The position numbers and the translations under genes were made by a program. A stretch of DNA of 53,220 nt from CAZDHT01 sp964505325 (GTDB lineage Bacteria; Planctomycetota; PUPC01), in contig CAZDHT010000006.1 in NCBI GenBank assembly GCA_964505325.1, positions 1 through 53,220 on the forward strand, written 5' to 3'. The notes under the pieces were generated by a model that was not told the DNA's origin, did no database searches, and worked only from the letters and a program-made list of their open reading frames with translations. This document shows, one piece after another, positions 51,806 to 53,220 of the stretch (position 1 is the first letter of the stretch; each line of letters starts with the position of its first letter).

Positions 51806-53095
51806 ATGAGTGACCCGCCCGACCTCGCCGTTGAACTCCGCCGGACCCAGCCCGACTACGTCGTTTATGTCCCCAAGAGCGCAGACGGCTCGACGCACGA
51901 CACCGGCAACGAGCACTTCCTGGTCTTCGACGGTCCCGACGGCTCGCTGATGGTCGTGTGGACACAGAGCACACGCGAGGCGATGCCCGACCAGCGGATC
52001 GTCTTTTCCCGCAGCGAGGACGAGGGTGAGACGTGGGCTCCGCCCCGCGTGATCGCCGGACCCATCCCGCCCGACGAGGGCGGCCTGGCCAGTTGGGGGT
52101 TCCCGTTCGTCTCGGCGTCCGGCCGCGTCTGCGTGATCTTCAACCAGCACGTCGGCTTGCACGACACCTTCTTCCACACCACCGGCCTGATGGCTGGGCT
52201 CTACAGCGACGACGCGGGCCGCACGTGGTCCGAGCCCCAGGTCATCTCCATGCCCCGCAGCAAGTACGACAACCCTGATCCGGCGTACCCGTCGAACTGG
52301 ATCGTGTGGCAGAAGCCCGAGCGGCTTTCCGAGGGCAAGTACTTCGCGGGCTTCACGCGGTGGGTCAGCGAGGCCGTGCGGCACCCGCCGCCCATCGATT
52401 GCTGGACCGCGAAGGAGTCGGTCGTCGAGTTCATGCGGTTTGAGAACGTGGACGACGATCCCGAGCCGCGCGACCTGGCGATCCGCTACTTCATGAGCGA
52501 CGACGCGGCGCTGAAGGTCGGCTTCCCTGGTCACCCCGAGGTCAGCGTCGTCCAGGAGCCGAGCGTCGTGCCGCTGCCCGACGGGCGTCTGTTCGTCGCG
52601 ATGCGCACGGCAACGGGCAACCCGTACTACAGCGTCTCCGACGACGCTGGCGAGACGTGGCGGCCGCCCGAGGTGCTCCGGCAGATGGACGGCGGCCCGG
52701 CCCTGCTCCACCCTTGCAGCCCTTGCCCCATCTACTCGGTCGGCGATGGGCGATACATCTTCCTCTATCACAACCACGACGGTCATTTCCAGCACTGGGG
52801 CCCAACAGACACCTCGTTTCACCGCCGACCGGTCTGCGCCGCGCTGGGCGAGTACCGGCCCGGTGCGGGACAACCGCTCGCCTTCTCCCCGCCCACCGTG
52901 CTGATGGACCACACCGGCGTCCCGCTCGGCCCACGGGGCGGACGGTGCGACCTCGCCATGTATGCCAGCTTCACCCGCCGGCGCGGCCGACGCGTCCTGT
53001 GGTACCCCGACCGGAAGTTCTTTCTGCTCGGCAAGATCATCACGGACGAATTCCTGGCGGCACTGGGCGGGGCCGGCGGCTCGCCGGCTCGGTAG
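51806..53095 (+). CDS. Sialidase-like (BNR/Asp-box) protein
   Basis: A 429-residue protein of the sialidase/neuraminidase superfamily. Three Asp-box repeats are visible: SEDEGETW (70-77), YSDDAGRTW (133-141) and VSDDAGETW (near 278), each at the turn of a propeller blade. LPDGRLFVAMRTATGNPYYS shows a plausible arginine of the catalytic triad. No signal peptide is present, so an intracellular role or non-sialic substrates are possible, as for many Asp-box proteins. It follows pckG by 25 bp on the same strand. The C-terminus (FLLGKIITDEFLAALGG) is complete. Confidence 0.88.
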   Translation: MSDPPDLAVELRRTQPDYVVYVPKSADGSTHDTGNEHFLVFDGPDGSLMVVWTQSTREAMPDQRIVFSRSEDEGETWAPPRVIAGPIPPDEGGLASWGFPFVSASGRVCVIFNQHVGLHDTFFHTTGLMAGLYSDDAGRTWSEPQVISMPRSKYDNPDPAYPSNWIVWQKPERLSEGKYFAGFTRWVSEAVRHPPPIDCWTAKESVVEFMRFENVDDDPEPRDLAIRYFMSDDAALKVGFPGHPEVSVVQEPSVVPLPDGRLFVAMRTATGNPYYSVSDDAGETWRPPEVLRQMDGGPALLHPCSPCPIYSVGDGRYIFLYHNHDGHFQHWGPTDTSFHRRPVCAALGEYRPGAGQPLAFSPPTVLMDHTGVPLGPRGGRCDLAMYASFTRRRGRRVLWYPDRKFFLLGKIITDEFLAALGGAGGSPAR

Positions 53096-53167
53096 AGTCT
53101 CCCATCCACCAGACCGACGCGGCGGACACGAGCTGGAGCCGGTTGTGCTTCGATCCGAAACACCGCA

Positions 53168-53220
53168 CGAGTTGATATTCTGATTGGGGGCCGGTCGGAC
53201 AGGCGGATTCTTTTTGTGGC
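53168..53220. repeat. Inverted copy of the 39.4-kb dispersed repeat, cut by the window end
   Basis: All 53 bases are the exact reverse complement of 39387-39439. The match stops at 53168, and the hairpin part seen at 39331-39387 would lie beyond the window. Confidence 0.9.

Noticed and set aside
49828..51807. 659-codon minus-strand frame opposite pckG
   Set aside because: Antisense shadow of the PEPCK gene; PEPCK motifs are unambiguous on the plus strand.

Overview
This 53.2 kb window is GC-rich bacterial DNA carrying about 40 supportable protein genes, a few gene relics and several families of short palindromic repeats. No rRNA, tRNA or CRISPR array was recognised. A 10-base run of N at 41470-41479 shows that it is a scaffolded draft, possibly a metagenome-assembled genome. 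The gene content points to a heterotrophic, glycan-degrading bacterium of the Planctomycetota/PVC type or a similar lineage: a sulfatase, a sialidase-like protein, a heparinase II/III-like protein, a DUF5060-type glycoside hydrolase, tagaturonate epimerase, secreted TPR and beta-helix proteins, and a BshC-like protein. This assignment is inference; no marker gene in the window settles it.

Layout. 0-1.7 kb: parA-parB with two exact parS sites, one inside parB and one in front of parA, so this end is probably near the replication origin. 1.8-8.0 kb: orphan ABC-2 permease, metallophosphoesterase, secreted glycoside hydrolase and beta-CASP nuclease. 8.0-13.4 kb: the most rearranged part. It holds relics of REP-associated transposase (RAYT) elements, a possible tail relic of a second beta-CASP gene, gamma-glutamyltransferase, and an FMN-binding lipo/secreted protein gene split by a 1.0 kb RAYT/REP element. 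13.4-20.7 kb: TIM-barrel protein, EamA transporter, class IV aminotransferase, a 931-residue TPR-metallopeptidase and uxaE. 20.7-23.0 kb: an ArsR-controlled operon encoding a 44-residue Cys-rich miniprotein and an ABC-2 exporter, with a clear operator over the -10. 23.1-27.3 kb: three tightly coupled genes (BshC-like, LpxH-like, heparinase-like). 27.3-32.3 kb: bioF, membrane protein, miniprotein, HtrA protease, bioB and a short-chain reductase, mostly joined by ATGA/GTGA overlaps. 32.4-36.8 kb: rsfS-argS-ABC ATPase-argH. 37-41 kb: membrane protein, beta-helix lipoprotein, trpC and HNH nuclease. 41-49.7 kb: uroporphyrinogen-decarboxylase-like protein, secreted PD40-type protein, secreted esterase, sulfatase and sugar epimerase. 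49.7-53.1 kb: GTP-type PEP carboxykinase with a variant P-loop, and a sialidase-like protein.

How the parts relate. Core functions (chromosome segregation, Arg-tRNA, arginine, tryptophan and biotin synthesis, gluconeogenesis) are mixed with catabolic genes for sulfated, sialylated or uronic-acid-containing glycans, whose products would enter through uxaE, the epimerase and pckG. Sigma70-like promoters with 16-18 bp spacers can be read before many transcription units, and two genes appear to be leaderless. REP sequences lie at several gene-truncation junctions, which suggests that RAYT/REP activity has been the main local source of gene decay.
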